A DNA stretch of 64,000 nt from positions 62,001 to 126,000 of the forward strand of contig NZ_NFKS01000004.1 of the NCBI RefSeq assembly GCF_002160515.1, in the 5' to 3' direction. The position numbers were made by a program, and so were the translations under genes. This DNA comes from Anaeromassilibacillus sp. An172. GTDB lineage: Bacteria > Bacillota > Clostridia > Oscillospirales > Acutalibacteraceae. The notes under the pieces were generated by a model. The model was given only the letters and a program-made list of their open reading frames with translations, did not search any database and was not told the DNA's origin. Shown here piece after piece: positions 62,375 through 64,000 of this stretch; the stretch's first letter is position 1, and every line of letters starts with the position of its first letter.

Positions 62375-63181
62375 GGCAATCTGCATATAGTGTTTATAAA
62401 GCAGTCCGAATCTGTGGCGGTACACATCTTTCCAGGGTTTTGATTTTCCGCAGAAATGAAGTATTGCAGTGTTTCTCATAACCCAGTCAGCGTCCGCTGT
62501 TCCTCCGCTTCGGAGAAGATAACTGCTGTAGTTTCTTGCATCGTAATTCCAGATAAAATCGTTGATTTCCAGAATTTTATTTCCATAAAGTACGTTTAAA
62601 ATGTCCTGGTCTGGAAGTATAAGCTCACGGCTGTGGGTCTTGGCAAATCTGAAAATCTCTTCGGGATTTACTTCTCTTCTTGCCATAGGAAGATTTATCA
62701 GAAGTACGCCGGAGTTGTAGTATTTGGTTGCTGTCCCCAGTCTAAGTTTGTTTACGCTGTTTGATATATCGGTTTTTCCTGTATGAGCGGCGGCTGCGAA
62801 AATATTGCCGCCCATATCCATATCCCAAAGGGGACGGAGAGGATTTATAATAAGCAGATCAGGGTCAAGATAAATTATCTTATCAAGGTCCTCAGGGAGA
62901 AGTTTTTGAGCGCAAAGGCGGTAGTACATTTCCTGAGGATAGAGCTTGCCTGTTGGTATGTCCTGAAAATATTTCTCGTCTACCAAAATAGGGAAAAATC
63001 CATAACCGAATTTCTCCATTGTCTTTTCAGTTCCGGAAAGACGATTTTTTGAAATGCCTCGGTGAATAAGGTATATGTTGAATTTCTCGCCCGGATTGTT
63101 TATATACAAAGAGGTTAGCATTACACTGAGCTGAGGCATATAGTTTTCATCTAAAGTTACCAGTATATTTATTGGTTGCAA
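62354..63181 (-). CDS. glycosyltransferase family 8
   Basis: 275 residues, TTG start with GGGGAGA upstream. GT8 (GT-A fold, retaining) motifs: NILVTLDENYMPQLSVMLTSL at the start, DxD in IIYLDPDLLIINPL, YYNSGVLLINL, LPDQDILN and HFCGKSKPW near the end. Probably adds a sugar to lipopolysaccharide-like, teichoic or glycoprotein acceptors; acceptor unknown. Its 3' end overlaps the convergent merR gene by 21 bases. Confidence 0.9.
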   Translation of the reverse strand: MQPINILVTLDENYMPQLSVMLTSLYINNPGEKFNIYLIHRGISKNRLSGTEKTMEKFGYGFFPILVDEKYFQDIPTGKLYPQEMYYRLCAQKLLPEDLDKIIYLDPDLLIINPLRPLWDMDMGGNIFAAAAHTGKTDISNSVNKLRLGTATKYYNSGVLLINLPMARREVNPEEIFRFAKTHSRELILPDQDILNVLYGNKILEINDFIWNYDARNYSSYLLRSGGTADADWVMRNTAILHFCGKSKPWKDVYRHRFGLLYKHYMQIALRLFTN

Positions 63182-63665
63182 AATATCTCCCCTTTATTTT
63201 TTGATTGTATTGCTGCCTTTTTGAAAAAGGTAATCACTACTGTTATTGAGAAATTTTATTGCAAAAATGGGAAAAAAACAATAGACAATTTTGCTTTTAT
63301 GTATAATATTTCCTTAAAAAATAGAAATATAAATAGAAATATATTTTTATTTGGAGAATATTGTAAAAATACATCATTATATGGTTTATACTGAAAAAAT
63401 ATATTGAAATTTTTTAATATAAACAGAAATAAAAATATAAATCGGACAACAGTTTTGTATCCGATTTTTTTCTTTATGCGCTTTATTTATTTAACATGTC
63501 ATATGTTGTAACAATCGAAACAGTTTCGTCGCTTATGGTAACAATTTTGATAATATTGTTGAATTTAGAAAGTCCTCATTATATAATGAACTTGGCAAGT
63601 GTATTTTAATTTTTTTATGTTTAAGAATTAAAAAAAGAGGTAAAATTATTGTTAGGAGCGTATGT
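63182..63665. other. AT-rich intergenic region with a free terminator
   Basis: 484 bases between two divergent genes. It has no supported gene. The plus-strand terminator at 63440-63471 has no gene before it; otherwise only AT-rich sequence is seen. Confidence 0.5.
63440..63471 (+). terminator. terminator-like hairpin without an upstream gene
   Basis: AATCGGA (63440-63446) pairs with TCCGATT (63460-63466), followed by a T-run (63465-63471). It may end a small RNA or a leader transcript. Confidence 0.6.
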
Positions 63666-64000
63666 ATGGTATTTTCAAGTTTGTTTTTTATCTACTTTTT
63701 CCTTGCTCTGAATCTCTTGATTTATTCAAGGATGCGTGATATTAAATCAAAGAACATAGTAATGCTTGTATTTTCTTTGATTTTCTATTCATGGGGCGGT
63801 CCGCAGTATCTGCTGCTGCTTGTGTCGATGACCTTTGTAAGTTACATAATGGCGTTGTGTATACACACTTACAGGGAACACGAAAAGTTGTTTTTGGTCA
63901 TAGAATGTGTGATTATGCTGGGGCTTTTGGGCGTGTTTAAGTATGCCGGATTTATGCTCGGCAGCTTTAAGGCTCTTACCGGTATCCCCGAGATTATTCC
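63666..64000 (+). CDS. MBOAT family O-acyltransferase (5' part, runs off window)
   Basis: ATG at 63666, 7 bases after AGGAG; 111 codons visible. MVFSSLFFIYFFLALNLLIYS, then SLIFYSWGGPQYLLLLV and LLGVFKYAGFM are typical of the membrane-bound acyltransferases of the AlgI/DltB/PatA type that acetylate exported polysaccharides or teichoic acids. Three to four membrane helices are in view; the catalytic His lies beyond the edge. Confidence 0.88.
   Translation, partial: MVFSSLFFIYFFLALNLLIYSRMRDIKSKNIVMLVFSLIFYSWGGPQYLLLLVSMTFVSYIMALCIHTYREHEKLFLVIECVIMLGLLGVFKYAGFMLGSFKALTGIPEII

Noticed and set aside
1-64000. Mobile element, prophage or CRISPR array
   Set aside because: No transposase, integrase, phage or Cas gene, no terminal inverted repeats and no repeat-spacer pattern were found.

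Overview
The window looks like chromosome of an anaerobic, low-GC Firmicute of class Clostridia, most likely an Oscillospiraceae/Ruminococcaceae-type gut bacterium. The reasons are: AT-rich intergenic DNA with sigma-A-like promoters, strong AGGAGG-type ribosome binding sites with frequent TTG/GTG starts, a T-box leader and a purine riboswitch, secreted proteins ending in type I dockerin repeats (a cellulosome-style trait), and genes for TepA, SpoIIIE/FtsK, LicT and RNase Y. This assignment is inference from gene content. No rRNA, insertion sequence, prophage, CRISPR array or replication origin was seen.

Layout. 1-6.4 kb: a truncated BspA-like leucine-rich-repeat protein diverges from a 1628-residue secreted GH95 alpha-L-fucosidase with accessory modules and a dockerin. 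6.5-11.2 kb: RNase Y, a long AT-rich gap, a highly codon-biased gap gene, a tRNA-Leu/tRNA-Val pair behind a perfect consensus promoter, and xpt. 11.2-13.9 kb: a GntR (YtrA-type) regulator with an ABC ATPase and two ABC-2 permeases, behind a palindromic operator. 13.9-20.9 kb: a complete phosphate-starvation locus pstS-pstC-pstA-pstB-phoU-phoP-phoR with tandem Pho-box-like repeats; PstS has its two lobes in swapped order. 20.9-25 kb: small unknown proteins, a zinc-ribbon protein, ispD-ispF and a solute-binding lipoprotein.

25-29.8 kb: a beta-glucoside PTS operon (RAT/terminator, licT, bglP, GH1 phospho-beta-glucosidase) whose EIIA domain contains no histidine. 29.8-34.3 kb: a three-gene unknown operon facing an XRE regulator across a shared operator region, another XRE gene, and an acyl-CoA synthetase with an XRE-cupin regulator. 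34.5-39.6 kb: two more dockerin proteins (transglutaminase-like; discoidin plus LRR) and two paralogous lipoproteins with duplicated promoters.

39.6-48.4 kb: an apparently single operon reading leftward, FecCD-type ABC importer (binding protein, permease, ATPase), then the three subunits of a xanthine-dehydrogenase-family molybdenum hydroxylase, then a MobA/MocA-like nucleotidyltransferase; beside it an NCS2 purine permease under a purine riboswitch. Together with xpt this points to purine salvage or breakdown. 48.5-51.3 kb: asnS-asnA under an asparagine T-box. 51.3-64 kb: a small glycyl-radical-like protein, an EctB-like aminotransferase, a UPF0291 protein, a CorC/HlyC protein, tepA-uppP-ftsK, a YgiQ radical SAM protein, a MerR regulator with a 19-bp-spacer promoter, a GT8 glycosyltransferase and the start of an MBOAT acyltransferase.

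Several starts were moved to internal codons that carry a ribosome binding site; each entry says so. Motif and promoter positions were read by eye; no database search or folding program was run.
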